Positions 1 to 8,260 of a stretch of DNA of 45,636 bases are shown here, in pieces. The notes under the pieces are model-generated. The model saw only the letters and a list, made by a program, of their open reading frames with translations, was not told where the DNA came from and searched no databases. The stretch spans positions 5,049 to 50,684 of the forward strand of contig NZ_BLAD01000095.1 in the NCBI RefSeq assembly GCF_009687845.1. The letters are read 5' to 3'. A program made the position numbers and the translations under genes. Numbering within the stretch: position 1 is the stretch's first letter; each line of letters starts with the position of its first letter. This DNA is from Acrocarpospora corrugata. Its GTDB lineage: Bacteria > Actinomycetota > Actinomycetes > Streptosporangiales > Streptosporangiaceae.

Positions 1-276
1 GTACGGCAGCCGCCCCCGCCGCCCCCCATCACCGTCGAAGACGACGACCTGGAAGAGCTGGAAGGGCTGCCGCAGCGAGTGCCCCAGACGCACCTCGCCA
101 CCCAGCTACGCGGGACCGAGCCGGCGCGGCCCACCGAAGAAGTCGACATTGACGCGTCCACGGCGGAGCGGCGGGCCGGTCTGATGACCGCCATGCAGCG
201 CGGCTGGGAACGCGGGCGCAGGGAAACGGGTCAGCCCGACCTGTACGGCGGACGAAAGGACAGGACGGATGGCTGA
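1..276 (+). CDS. cvnA: conservon histidine kinase-like protein CvnA, C-terminal tail (partial)
   Basis: The reading frame is open from base 1 to a TGA at 274-276, so only the last 91 residues are present. The tail contains a run of prolines, an acidic stretch (EDDDLEELEGLP) and then LPQRVPQTHLATQLR. That motif is characteristic of the C-terminal end of the nitrate-sensor-like ATPase/kinase that heads actinomycete conservons, and the last part is Arg- and Glu-rich. The ATG of the next gene overlaps this stop, as in other conservons. The sensor, HAMP and ATPase domains must lie upstream of the window. The identification rests on this motif plus the three genes that follow. Confidence 0.85.
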   Translation, partial: VRQPPPPPPITVEDDDLEELEGLPQRVPQTHLATQLRGTEPARPTEEVDIDASTAERRAGLMTAMQRGWERGRRETGQPDLYGGRKDRTDG

Positions 277-682
277 ACTCGTGAAGGAACTGGACTGGCT
301 GCTCGACGATCTGATCCGGCGCACGCCCGGCGTGCTGCACGCGATCGTGCTCTCCGCCGACGGGCTGCCGATGGGCGGTTCCCAGGGCCTCAACCGGGAA
401 GACACCGAGCACCTGGCGGCGATCGCGGCGGGCAGCCACAGCCTGGCCCAGGGGGCGGGCCGCCGGTTCGGGGCCGGCGGCGTCCGGCAGACGATCATCG
501 AGCTGGATTCGGCGTTCCTGTTCGTCACCGCCGCGGGGGAGGGCGCCCGGCTGGCCGTCATGACCACCTCGGACGCCGACCTCGGGGTCGTCACCTACGA
601 ACTGACGATGCTGGTGAAACGGGTCGGGGAGCATCTGAGCACGCGACCACGGGCCGCGAGTGGGCAGGTTCATGGGCGCTGA
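269..682 (+). CDS. cvnB: conservon roadblock/LC7 protein CvnB
   Basis: A 137-aa roadblock/LC7-domain protein. The fold is recognisable from LDWLLDDLIRRTPGVLHAIVLSADGLPMG near the start and the GVVTYELTMLV helix at the end. In conservons this protein is thought to regulate the nucleotide state of the partner GTPase CvnD, in the way that MglB-like roadblock proteins act on small GTPases. The ATG at 269 overlaps the cvnA stop, and the stop overlaps the cvnC start, so translation is probably coupled along the operon. Confidence 0.93.
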   Translation: MAELVKELDWLLDDLIRRTPGVLHAIVLSADGLPMGGSQGLNREDTEHLAAIAAGSHSLAQGAGRRFGAGGVRQTIIELDSAFLFVTAAGEGARLAVMTTSDADLGVVTYELTMLVKRVGEHLSTRPRAASGQVHGR

Positions 683-1025
683 CGAAGACCCGGGCCCGCT
701 GGTCCGCATGTACGTGGTCACCGGCGGGCGGGCCCGGCCGATCGGGGAGGCGTTCGACGTCGTCGCGGTGGTGACGACGCTCGGCATGCCGTACGAGCAG
801 GCGGGACTGTCGCCGGAGCACCTCACGGTGCTGCGGATGTGCGTCCGGCCGGCCACGGTGGCCGACATCGGCGTGTACCTGCGCCTGCCGCTCAACATCA
901 TCCGGGTGCTGCTGAGCGACCTGCGGCGGGAGGGCCTGGTGTCGATAGACCGGCCGGCCGTCTCCGCCGCCGCCATGAACGAGCGGATCTATCAGGAAGT
1001 GCTCAATGGACTACGCGCGCTCTGA
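672..1025 (+). CDS. cvnC: conservon DUF742 protein CvnC
   Basis: A DUF742 protein of 117 residues from the ATG at 672; a GTG at 660 would add four residues. Visible family features are PLVRMYVVTGGRARP at the N terminus, then a winged-helix-like region (TVADIGVYLRLPLNIIRVLLSDLRREGLVSI). DUF742 proteins are always found between roadblock and GTPase genes in conservons and are presumed to help assemble the complex at the membrane. The start overlaps the end of cvnB and the end overlaps the start of cvnD by 20 bp, which indicates a tight operon. Confidence 0.92.
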   Translation: MGADEDPGPLVRMYVVTGGRARPIGEAFDVVAVVTTLGMPYEQAGLSPEHLTVLRMCVRPATVADIGVYLRLPLNIIRVLLSDLRREGLVSIDRPAVSAAAMNERIYQEVLNGLRAL

Positions 1026-1584
1026 GACCTTGGCGATCAAGATCCTGGTCGCGGGCGGCTTCGGCGTGGGCAAGACCACGATGGTCTCGGCGGTGAGCGA
1101 GATCCAGCCGCTGCACACCGAGGAACTGCTCAGCGACCGGAGCGCCGCGGTGGACGACACGACCGGGGTGGAGCAGAAGACGACCACCACGGTCGCGCTC
1201 GACTTCGGCCGGATCACCCTCCGCGAGGGCCTCTGGATCTACCTGTTCGGCACGCCGGGACAGGACCGGTTCTGGTTCATGTGGGATGAGCTGTCCATCG
1301 GCGCGCTCGGCGCGGTGGTGATCGCCGACACCCGGCGGCTGGGCGAGGCGTTCGCGGCGGTGGACTACTTCGAGCAGCGGAAGATCCCGTTCGTGGTGAC
1401 GGTGAACTGCTTCGACGGCGCCCGCCGCCACTCACCGGAGGCCGTCCGCAGGGCGCTCGCCCTGCCGGCGCACGTGCCGGTGGTGCTCTCCGACGTCCGC
1501 GACCGCGAGTCGGTGAAGGAGATCCTGCTCACCCTGGTACGGCACGCCCGCGAACACGCGCCCTCACTGACCGCCATGCCGTAA
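1006..1584 (+). CDS. cvnD: conservon small GTPase CvnD
   Basis: A 192-aa Ras-like GTP-binding protein. The P-loop GGFGVGKTTMVSAV lies at about residues 17-30. A switch-region sequence TTTTVALDFGR and the G3 element FGTPGQDRFWFMW follow, where the canonical DxxGQ is GTPGQ as is usual in this family. VVTVNCFDG takes the place of NKxD. It is the output GTPase of the conservon; in Streptomyces, conservon mutants alter development and antibiotic production. It starts inside the last codons of cvnC. About 150 bp of non-coding DNA follow, so it ends the operon. Confidence 0.94.
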   Translation: MDYARSETLAIKILVAGGFGVGKTTMVSAVSEIQPLHTEELLSDRSAAVDDTTGVEQKTTTTVALDFGRITLREGLWIYLFGTPGQDRFWFMWDELSIGALGAVVIADTRRLGEAFAAVDYFEQRKIPFVVTVNCFDGARRHSPEAVRRALALPAHVPVVLSDVRDRESVKEILLTLVRHAREHAPSLTAMP

Positions 1585-1740
1585 AACTCCGGCGAGCGGA
1601 AGTGCCGATAACCAAACGGTCTTTCCCGGTTACGGTGGAGTATGGGACCTTCGGCTTGGATCGGTAGGTATCCGCGCGGGAGCGAGGGCCCGGATGGCTG
1701 AGATGGCGAATCCGATGCGTGTTCACGCAGGGCGGTGGTG

Positions 1741-3702
1741 ATGCCGCCCTACAGTTCCGAGTTCCGGGGGGTCGACGCCGACCGACTGCTGGCGATGATC
1801 AATTCGCTGGACCGGGACGCGGAGGCGTTGCAGGCGTTCGTACGGCGGTTCCGGGGAGAGTTCGCGCGGCTCGGGGTGGAGACGTCGGCGCTGACGGAGC
1901 TGGAACGGATCGGCGCGTGGACCCGGGATCAGCTGCCGGTGATGCGCCGCCGCCACGAACTGGCGGCGGCGGCCAACCGGCTGAGCGGAGCCGGGTTCGT
2001 GGAGATCCCCGGCGTCACGATGTCACTGACCGAGGCGTATGCCAAGGGCCGGGATCTGGCCGCCCTGTTCGGCACCGGCATCATCTCCAACAACGATTTC
2101 ACCGCGGAGTTCAAGGGTGAACTGGTGCATCAGCACATCGGTGAACTCAAGCACCTGGCCGGCGACGCGGACGCTTCGGCCGCGTTCGTGGCGGGGCTGT
2201 CCGGGCCGGTGCGGCAGGGGTTGCCGAACCTGCTGCTGAACACGGGCAGTTCGACGGCGCGTGCGGATCTGGCGGCGTTCTCCGCCGTGTTCGGCGCGGC
2301 GTTGCGGGCCACGAAACCGCCTCCGGGGATGGCCGAGTACCAGCGCGAACTGGCGGCTCCGACGAATGCCGACGCGGCTTGGCAACGGCTGGCGTTGCTG
2401 AAGGGCTCGGGCGCGCCTTCGCAGGTGCTGGCGCGGACCGCGCGGCTGGTCCTGGACGAGTTTGCGGCCGATCCTGGGCAGGACTGGTTCGGCGGCGCGC
2501 TGGACGAGTACCGCGCCTACGGGTTGCCGGGCGACTCGGTCACGCTGGCGTTGCAGGTGATCGCCGATGACCCGGTGGCGGTCCGGTCGGTGTTCGCCGA
2601 GATGGGCCGCCCGCCGGTGGAACTGACCCGCCCGGAGCGGATGAACCTGCTGTTCGAGTACGCCCGGCATCGTGACGCTGACGTTGCTGACGCGCTTGGC
2701 CGGACGATGGCGACGGGATCGGGAGTCCACAACGAACAACCAGGCGCGCACAGCGCCGACGCGGCGGCCTTCGCCTTCGACGCGATCACCACGAGTGCGT
2801 CCCTGGGCCAGGACATGCCAGCGTCCGCCCAGGGTTCTATGGCCGAACTGGCCGCCTCTTACGGCCACGAAATGATCGCCGGCGCCCGCATCGAGGATGG
2901 CGAATCCCGCGACTCCGGCATGACCGCGCCGCCCCACCTCTCGACCATTCCCGGGTTGACACCGAGCTTCTATCTGAGCCCCCAAGGCACCTACGGCTTC
3001 CTGAAGACCTTCGCCGCCGAACAGAAAAACACCGACACCTTCGACAAGGCCATGGGCGAACTACGCCATGACCTGCTGGTTCAAGCCGCCCGCCTGGACG
3101 GCGAGGCCTTGCGGGGCAGTCCGCCCAAGGATCCCGGCTACTTCGAGGTGACGGCGGGTGGGATCGGCGACCTGGCGGGCATGGAGTACGCGGCGGCGTT
3201 GAAGACTCGCGGTGACATGGACGCCTTTGACGAGCAGATGCGCGGCATCGTGACCGATACCGCATCACTCGCGCTGGGTGCGGCACCCAGTCCCGAGAAG
3301 GGGGTGCGCTGGTTGATCTGGCAGTTGGGAATGTTCGGCACGGGCAAGGCGCTGGACGCCTGGGAGGACGGGGACCCGGCGGACACAAGGGTGAGCAAAC
3401 TTGACGGTGCGCGCGACAAATGGATTCTCGCCCAGCGCTATGACATCGCCACCAAGTTGTGGGAGGGAGGATTTCCCGCCGATCCGCCATGGCCGGCCTC
3501 ACTGATGAAGGACGGCAGGCCACTTCCGCTGGAAGAGCCGCTCAAGGACAGCAAGATCTTCGAGACGTTCTCGGCTTGGTCGGATTCCACGGACACGGAT
3601 GGTGACGGCTCGACTTTTGACAAGAAGCTCGCTATGGGGATCCGCGGCACAATTAGCCCCGAGTCCGCAGTGACCGCAAAAGGTTACGAAAAGCAGCCGT
3701 AA
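1741..3702 (+). CDS. large hypothetical protein, alpha-helical
   Basis: A 653-residue protein that I do not recognise with confidence. The first 100 residues are helical and heptad-rich (VDADRLLAMINSLDRDAEALQAFVRRFRGEFARLGV), recalling the N-terminal helices of WXG100/ESX-type or polymorphic-toxin-like actinobacterial proteins. The middle is rich in Ala/Leu helices. Near the C terminus DSTDTDGDGSTFDKK resembles a Ca-binding EF-hand loop. There is no signal peptide, membrane segment or recognisable catalytic motif. I chose the ATG at 1741; two GTG codons just before it (1735, 1738) are equally possible because no clear ribosome binding site is visible. Expression is probably from its own promoter in the 150-bp gap after cvnD. 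It could be a DUF6571-type protein, but I cannot verify that. Confidence 0.75.
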   Translation: MPPYSSEFRGVDADRLLAMINSLDRDAEALQAFVRRFRGEFARLGVETSALTELERIGAWTRDQLPVMRRRHELAAAANRLSGAGFVEIPGVTMSLTEAYAKGRDLAALFGTGIISNNDFTAEFKGELVHQHIGELKHLAGDADASAAFVAGLSGPVRQGLPNLLLNTGSSTARADLAAFSAVFGAALRATKPPPGMAEYQRELAAPTNADAAWQRLALLKGSGAPSQVLARTARLVLDEFAADPGQDWFGGALDEYRAYGLPGDSVTLALQVIADDPVAVRSVFAEMGRPPVELTRPERMNLLFEYARHRDADVADALGRTMATGSGVHNEQPGAHSADAAAFAFDAITTSASLGQDMPASAQGSMAELAASYGHEMIAGARIEDGESRDSGMTAPPHLSTIPGLTPSFYLSPQGTYGFLKTFAAEQKNTDTFDKAMGELRHDLLVQAARLDGEALRGSPPKDPGYFEVTAGGIGDLAGMEYAAALKTRGDMDAFDEQMRGIVTDTASLALGAAPSPEKGVRWLIWQLGMFGTGKALDAWEDGDPADTRVSKLDGARDKWILAQRYDIATKLWEGGFPADPPWPASLMKDGRPLPLEEPLKDSKIFETFSAWSDSTDTDGDGSTFDKKLAMGIRGTISPESAVTAKGYEKQP

Positions 3703-3722
3703 CCTCGTTCCTTATCGGCTGG

Positions 3723-4193
3723 CTACTCGCACTGGGTCTCGCCGGTGATCTGGGCGGCGATCCTGGTGTCCGATGGCAGCGAAATGATGCCGGAGAACCG
3801 TAGCCCAGCCTTGTTGACCCAAACGATGGTGCGCGTTGGGATGACGTCTGCTTGGCTGGGCCCGCTGACATCTCTCAGGTATCCCCGTTCGGCGAAACTG
3901 AATCCGATCTGCCTGGTCGCTCCGTCGAGCTTGTTGTCCGGATCAGGGTTGAGCGTCGGCAGTTCCGCAGCGGCGGTGAAGACGCGCTTGAACTTGCCAT
4001 CACCACACGGGACGTCAGTGGTCGCCGGATTCGTGATCTGGACGGACTCGTCCACCCAGTCGTCCCACGCCATGACGTGCCTGCCGTCCGCGGCGAGCCG
4101 GGCACCGGCTTCCTCCAAGGACGGGCCGGCGGAACACCCGGCCGCCGCAACCGCTGCCAGCAGGCCGGTAAGGCAACTTCGCGCGAGACGCAA
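3723..4193 (-). CDS. putative small lipoprotein
   Basis: A 156-aa protein. I start it at a TTG (complement of 4191-4193) because a GGAGG ribosome binding site lies exactly 6 nt upstream (4200-4204) and the product then begins with a compact lipoprotein signal: MRLARSCLTGLLAAVAAAGCSAG, with lipobox AAAGC and the lipidated Cys at residue 20. Longer in-frame starts exist (for example near 4324) but would put about 45 odd residues before the signal. The mature part has VPCGDGKFKRVFTAAAELP and a C-terminal QITGETQCE. The two mature cysteines could form a disulfide. No family is recognised. It converges on the preceding large gene with 20 bp between stop codons. Confidence 0.75.
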   Translation of the reverse strand: MRLARSCLTGLLAAVAAAGCSAGPSLEEAGARLAADGRHVMAWDDWVDESVQITNPATTDVPCGDGKFKRVFTAAAELPTLNPDPDNKLDGATRQIGFSFAERGYLRDVSGPSQADVIPTRTIVWVNKAGLRFSGIISLPSDTRIAAQITGETQCE

Positions 4194-4363
4194 ACCGTAC
4201 CTCCACGATGCCGTGACTCGGCTTTGGCCGGTATTCCCCGCATCAACCCACCTCAGACCCCCGGGCAAGGCGCGGAATACGGAGCCAGGCATTATCGCCA
4301 CGAACGCGAATGACCAGTCAAGCCGTTGCACCACCCGAGCATGAGGGTGGACCAGAAATCGGC

Positions 4364-6262
4364 TCATCGGCCGCCCAGGTCCCACAGGCGGACTCGTTCG
4401 TCGCGGCCGGCCATGATCAGTAGAGTGTGGCCGTTCAGGTGGGTCAGTTGGATGACGCCGTAGCGGCGGCCGATGGTGATCGGTGGGCCGAGTTGGCGGC
4501 CGTCGGTGAGGTTCCAGATGCGGGCGGTGCCGTCGGCGGACGAGGTGACGGCGATCGGGCGGTCGCCGATGAGGCCGGTTCTGATGTGGCTGATCAGTTC
4601 GCTGTGGCCGGTCAGCTGGAAGAGTTCGCGGCCGGTGCCGAGGTCCCAGACCCGGACGGCCGCCCCCATGCCGGACAGCACCAGCGTGGTGCAGCGTGCC
4701 TGGGCGACGGCGGGGCGGGCATCGCGGGAGCCCAGGGAGCGTACGTCGAGGATGGTGCCGAGGCGGCGGCCGGTCTGCAGGTCCCACATCCTGAGCCGGT
4801 TCCGGACGTCGATCACAACGTCCCGGCCGGCCACCTGGGTGAGGAGGACACGGCCGATCGGCTGCTCGCCGGTGACCGGAACGGGCGACCCGATGGGCGC
4901 GCCGGTGTTCAGGTCGCGCAGCCGTACCCGCCCGGCCTCCTCGCCGAGGTGCGCGGCCCGCCCGTGGAACGAGATGACCCAGCCGGCGCCGAGCCCGTCG
5001 AAGGCGGGTTCGACGGTGCCGCCGGGGTTGAGCCACCAGAAGCGCTGCGTGCCGTCCCAGGTCGCCAGGAACGGCCTCAGCCCGGGGACCTCGGTGAACA
5101 GCGGCTGCTTCACGCCGGCCGGGCTGGTCAGCGGCGAGCCGACACGCTGCCGGGTGACCAGGTCCCACACCATGACCGTTCCGTCGGCGCCGCCACTGAC
5201 GACGACCCGGCGTCCGTCGAGTTCGGCGACGCTGAAGGATTCGACCTCGTCGATATGACCGTTCGGGGTGGTAGCGGCGAGGAGCGTCTCGGTGGTCAGA
5301 TCCCATAAGCGGAGCGCGTTGTCGCCGCCCCCGGTGAGCGCGACCGGCCTTCCGTCCAGTTCGCCGACGACCAGATGGACCCGATCGTAGATCGATCGCG
5401 TGTACCCGCCCTCCGGCTCCTGCGGCGGCGGGTTGCCGCCGAGCCGGCCGATCTCCGTCCTGGTCGCCGGATCCCAGAGAGAGACCGTGCCGACCGGCGG
5501 GAACGCGGTGCCGAGCTCGTACTCAACGGCGCCACGATTGACGGTGAGCAGCACGGTCCTGCCGTTGATCGTCGCCTTCCGCACGGTCGAGAAGTCACCA
5601 CCGATCGTGCCGGTCTCCTTCCCTGTGGCGAGGTCCCAGAGCGTGACCTGGTCGAGGCCGGGATCGTTCTCGTCGCCGCCGTTGTCGTTCACCGCGGCGG
5701 TGAGCCGCCCGCCGAGCGTGAACAGCACGAGCGCGCCCACGCTGTTGTCCTCGCCGAGGTGCATCACCCGGCCGACCTGACGGCCGGTGGCGACAGCGAC
5801 GACACGCATCTCGTCCCCCACGGTCACCCGCACCATCCGCCCGTTCATCCTGGCCGTCGACACGAGCGTGTTGCCCGGGTTCGCCGGAGCGGGCGGCACC
5901 TCCACGGTGAGGCCGTCGCCCGGGACGATCTCGCGGGAGCGCGCGGGTTCGCCGATCGGCGTCAGTCCGGGCAGCGCCCAGACCCGCATCGTGCCCTCCT
6001 GCCCGGTGCTGACCGCGACCGCCCGTCCGCCGAGCCGCCCGAACGCCACTGCGGTGATGTTGGTGTGCTCGTCACCGCCGAAGGTCGCCGCCGGTCCGAA
6101 CGCGGCCGGCGCGGGCGTGCCCGGCCGCTGGTCGCAGAGCGTCTCCGGGTACGGCCAGCGTGGCAGACCCGCTCCCGACGCCGCTCCCGACGCCGTTCCG
6201 GACGACCCCCGGGGGATCACCGCCACGACCAGCAGGCAAACAGCGACCAGCCATCTCCTCAT
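4364..6262 (-). CDS. exported WD40-repeat protein (paralogue 1)
   Basis: A 632-aa protein with a Sec signal peptide (MRRWLVAVCLLVVAVIPRGSSG) followed by multiple WD40-type blades. Each blade ends in sequences such as RIWNLTDG, RVWDLGTG, RMWDLQTG, MVWDLVTR and RLWDLTTE. The repeats use GRPVAVTGG-like turns, and the last blade closes at RLWDLGGR. The number of blades suggests one or two beta-propellers outside the membrane, probably a binding scaffold; there is no catalytic motif. It is a tandem duplicate of the next gene, sharing WPYPE near the mature N terminus, the FGGDEHTNITxVAFGR block and most blade sequences. It starts at ATG 6262 with no Shine-Dalgarno, directly behind a predicted leaderless promoter. 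Confidence 0.9.
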   Translation of the reverse strand: MRRWLVAVCLLVVAVIPRGSSGTASGAASGAGLPRWPYPETLCDQRPGTPAPAAFGPAATFGGDEHTNITAVAFGRLGGRAVAVSTGQEGTMRVWALPGLTPIGEPARSREIVPGDGLTVEVPPAPANPGNTLVSTARMNGRMVRVTVGDEMRVVAVATGRQVGRVMHLGEDNSVGALVLFTLGGRLTAAVNDNGGDENDPGLDQVTLWDLATGKETGTIGGDFSTVRKATINGRTVLLTVNRGAVEYELGTAFPPVGTVSLWDPATRTEIGRLGGNPPPQEPEGGYTRSIYDRVHLVVGELDGRPVALTGGGDNALRLWDLTTETLLAATTPNGHIDEVESFSVAELDGRRVVVSGGADGTVMVWDLVTRQRVGSPLTSPAGVKQPLFTEVPGLRPFLATWDGTQRFWWLNPGGTVEPAFDGLGAGWVISFHGRAAHLGEEAGRVRLRDLNTGAPIGSPVPVTGEQPIGRVLLTQVAGRDVVIDVRNRLRMWDLQTGRRLGTILDVRSLGSRDARPAVAQARCTTLVLSGMGAAVRVWDLGTGRELFQLTGHSELISHIRTGLIGDRPIAVTSSADGTARIWNLTDGRQLGPPITIGRRYGVIQLTHLNGHTLLIMAGRDERVRLWDLGGR

Positions 6263-6316
6263 GCCGGATGAGATACCGAAATATCACCCACAGTTCGAGC
6301 CGTGACCTCATCGTGA
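6263..6316 (-). promoter_or_regulatory. predicted leaderless promoter of WD40 paralogue 1
   Basis: Reading the minus strand, TCGAAC (6293-6298) is followed after exactly 17 bp by TATCTC (6270-6275), then 7 nt and the ATG. This spacing places the transcription start at or next to the A of the start codon, and there is no ribosome binding site. The block from 6293 to 6316, upstream of and including the -35, is identical to the block before the second paralogue, whereas the 17-bp spacer is not conserved. That pattern is what selection on a promoter and an upstream site would leave. Confidence 0.6.
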
Positions 6317-6335
6317 CGCTCTCGGTGATCGAGTT

Positions 6336-8159
6336 TCACCGGCCAAGGTCCCACCTCCGGACCCGCTCATCGCGCCCCGCGCCGATCAGCAGCGTCCGGC
6401 CCTCCCAGTAGGTCAGCTGGATCATGCCGTACCGGAAGCCGACCGCGATCGGCGCTCCGATCTGCTTGCCGTCGGCCAGGTTCCACACCCGGGCGGTGCC
6501 GTCCTCCCCCGCCGTGACCGCGATCGGAAGGTCACCGATCGTGCCGTACCTGATCTGGTGCACACGTCCGCCATGCCCGGTCAGCCGGAAGAGTTCGCGG
6601 CCGGTGCGCAGATCCCAGACCCGGACGCCGGTGTCGCTCCCGGTCAGCGCGACGGTGGTGCAGCGCGCGTGGCCGACGGCGGGCGGCGCGTTCCGGTGGC
6701 CGGACGAGCGCACGTCGGGGATCGTGCCGATACGCCGTCCCGTGTACAGATCCCACAATGTCATCCATTCGCGTACATCGATGAGGACCGGCCGCCCGCC
6801 CAACTCGGCGAGCGTCACCTGGGAGAGGGGATTCGGGCCGGTGACCCGGATGGCGGTGCCGATGTGCTCGCGAGTGGCCAGGTCGCGCAGGCGGATCCAT
6901 CCCGATTGCCCGCTGATGGCGGCGAAGCCGTCGCCGAACGGGACGACCCAGCCGCTCATCAGGGGCAGCAACCGCTGGACCACACCCTGGCCGGTCGGCT
7001 CGGCGTCCACCCGGACAGGGGACCCGTCGAGGAGCAGCGGCGGTCGCTCCGGCATCTCGGTGGAGGCGGGACGCCAGTCCGGCTGGAACACCGGCATGCC
7101 GAGCCGCGCGCCGGTGACGAGATCCCACATCAGCAGCGTGCCGTTGACGCTCACGCTGACCACCACCCGGCGGCCGTCCTGCTCCCCCACGGTGAACGTG
7201 CCGACCTCGTTGACGTGGCCGTTGGGCCGGGTGGCCGCGATCGGGGCGGCCGTGGTCAGGTCCCAGAGCCGTAGCGTGTTGTCGAAGCCGCCGGTCAGGG
7301 CGACGGGTTCGCCGTCCATCGTGCCGACGGCGAGACGCACTTCGGTGTTGCTGCTGGCCGAATCCTCCACCACGGGCGGCGGCGGGTTCCCGGGCAGCCG
7401 GGCGATCTCGGCCCGCGTGACGGGGTTCCAGATCGAGACGCTCCCGCTGCGCCTGGGGCCGCCTTCCGCCCCCGGGTCGAAGCCGGTGTTGACGGTGACC
7501 AGCACGAGCGCGCCGTCGACGGTGGCCGCGCGCACCGTGGAGAAGTGCCCGTCGATCGCGCCGACCAGTTCGCCGGAGGCGAGATCGCGCAGGTCAAGCT
7601 GGTCCGCGCACCGGCATTCGTCGCCGCCGGTGTCGGCGATGGCCGCGACGAGCGTCCCGCCCATGGGGAACACGACCATCCCCAGGACCGAGTTGTCCTC
7701 GCCCAGCTCCACCACCGGGCCGACCTCACGGCCGGTGCCCGCGTCCAGGACACGCAGCCTGTCGTCGGCGGTGACCCGGACGGGTCGCCCGTTCAGCCGG
7801 CCGGTCGGCTCGGGTTCCGGATCGAGGACGAGACCACCGCCGGAAACGATCGTCGCGGACTTCACCGGCTCGCCGATCGGCGTGAGGCCCGGCAGTCCCC
7901 ACATCCGCATCGTGCCCTCCTGCCCGGTGCTGACGGCGACCGAACGCCCGCGAAACCGCCCGAAGGCGACGCCGGTGATGTTGGTGTGCTCGTCCCCGCC
8001 GAAGACCACAGGCGCCCCGAACCCGTCCGGCGGCGCGGTCCGCGCCCGCTCGGCGCAGTCCTTCTCCGGGTACGGCCACGCGGGCACGACCACCGCCGCC
8101 GAAGCGCCCGGACTCACGCCCAGAACCAGCAGGCAAACGACGATCAGCAGCTTCTTCAC
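6336..8159 (-). CDS. exported WD40-repeat protein (paralogue 2)
   Basis: A 607-aa protein with signal peptide MKKLLIVVCLLVLGVSPGASA and WD40-like blades ending in RVWNLADG, RVWDLRTG, TLWDLYTG, LMWDLVTG and RLWDLTTA; it finishes with RRWDLGR. It is collinear with the adjacent paralogue over its whole length, including the first mature motif WPYPEKDC and the FGGDEHTNITGVAFGR block. A local duplication is the simplest origin. It is predicted to be secreted or surface-held, with beta-propeller binding but no enzyme motif. It starts at GTG 8159 immediately behind a promoter with no ribosome binding site. The other paralogue starts 73 bp after this gene's stop codon and has its own promoter copy. 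Confidence 0.9.
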   Translation of the reverse strand: MKKLLIVVCLLVLGVSPGASAAVVVPAWPYPEKDCAERARTAPPDGFGAPVVFGGDEHTNITGVAFGRFRGRSVAVSTGQEGTMRMWGLPGLTPIGEPVKSATIVSGGGLVLDPEPEPTGRLNGRPVRVTADDRLRVLDAGTGREVGPVVELGEDNSVLGMVVFPMGGTLVAAIADTGGDECRCADQLDLRDLASGELVGAIDGHFSTVRAATVDGALVLVTVNTGFDPGAEGGPRRSGSVSIWNPVTRAEIARLPGNPPPPVVEDSASSNTEVRLAVGTMDGEPVALTGGFDNTLRLWDLTTAAPIAATRPNGHVNEVGTFTVGEQDGRRVVVSVSVNGTLLMWDLVTGARLGMPVFQPDWRPASTEMPERPPLLLDGSPVRVDAEPTGQGVVQRLLPLMSGWVVPFGDGFAAISGQSGWIRLRDLATREHIGTAIRVTGPNPLSQVTLAELGGRPVLIDVREWMTLWDLYTGRRIGTIPDVRSSGHRNAPPAVGHARCTTVALTGSDTGVRVWDLRTGRELFRLTGHGGRVHQIRYGTIGDLPIAVTAGEDGTARVWNLADGKQIGAPIAVGFRYGMIQLTYWEGRTLLIGAGRDERVRRWDLGR

Positions 8160-8213
8160 GCGAGTTGAGATACCGGATTCCGGCCGGCGGTTCGAGCCGT
8201 GACCTCATCGTGA
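8160..8213 (-). promoter_or_regulatory. predicted leaderless promoter of WD40 paralogue 2
   Basis: Same architecture as before paralogue 1: on the minus strand TCGAAC (8190-8195), 17 bp, TATCTC (8167-8172), 7 nt, then the GTG start. The sequence from 8190 to 8213 matches 6293-6316 at every base, while the spacer and the 5' end of the gene differ. There is no Shine-Dalgarno. Confidence 0.6.
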
Positions 8214-8260
8214 TCTGTGGCGGCCGCCGCGCCCGGCGTGGCGCGACGGCCGTCCCGGCG

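Noticed and set aside
3723-5306. A 527-codon minus-strand open frame spanning the lipoprotein and half of the first WD40 gene
   Set aside because: Its upper part is Arg/Pro/His-rich, typical of an out-of-frame reading of a high-GC gene, and it overlaps the WD40 coding sequence. Only the end from 4193 is a real gene.
6291-6316. GTTCGAGCC sequence considered as a tRNA T-arm
   Set aside because: No acceptor stem, D-arm or anticodon stem can be built around it. The same block is repeated as a promoter element before the other WD40 gene.
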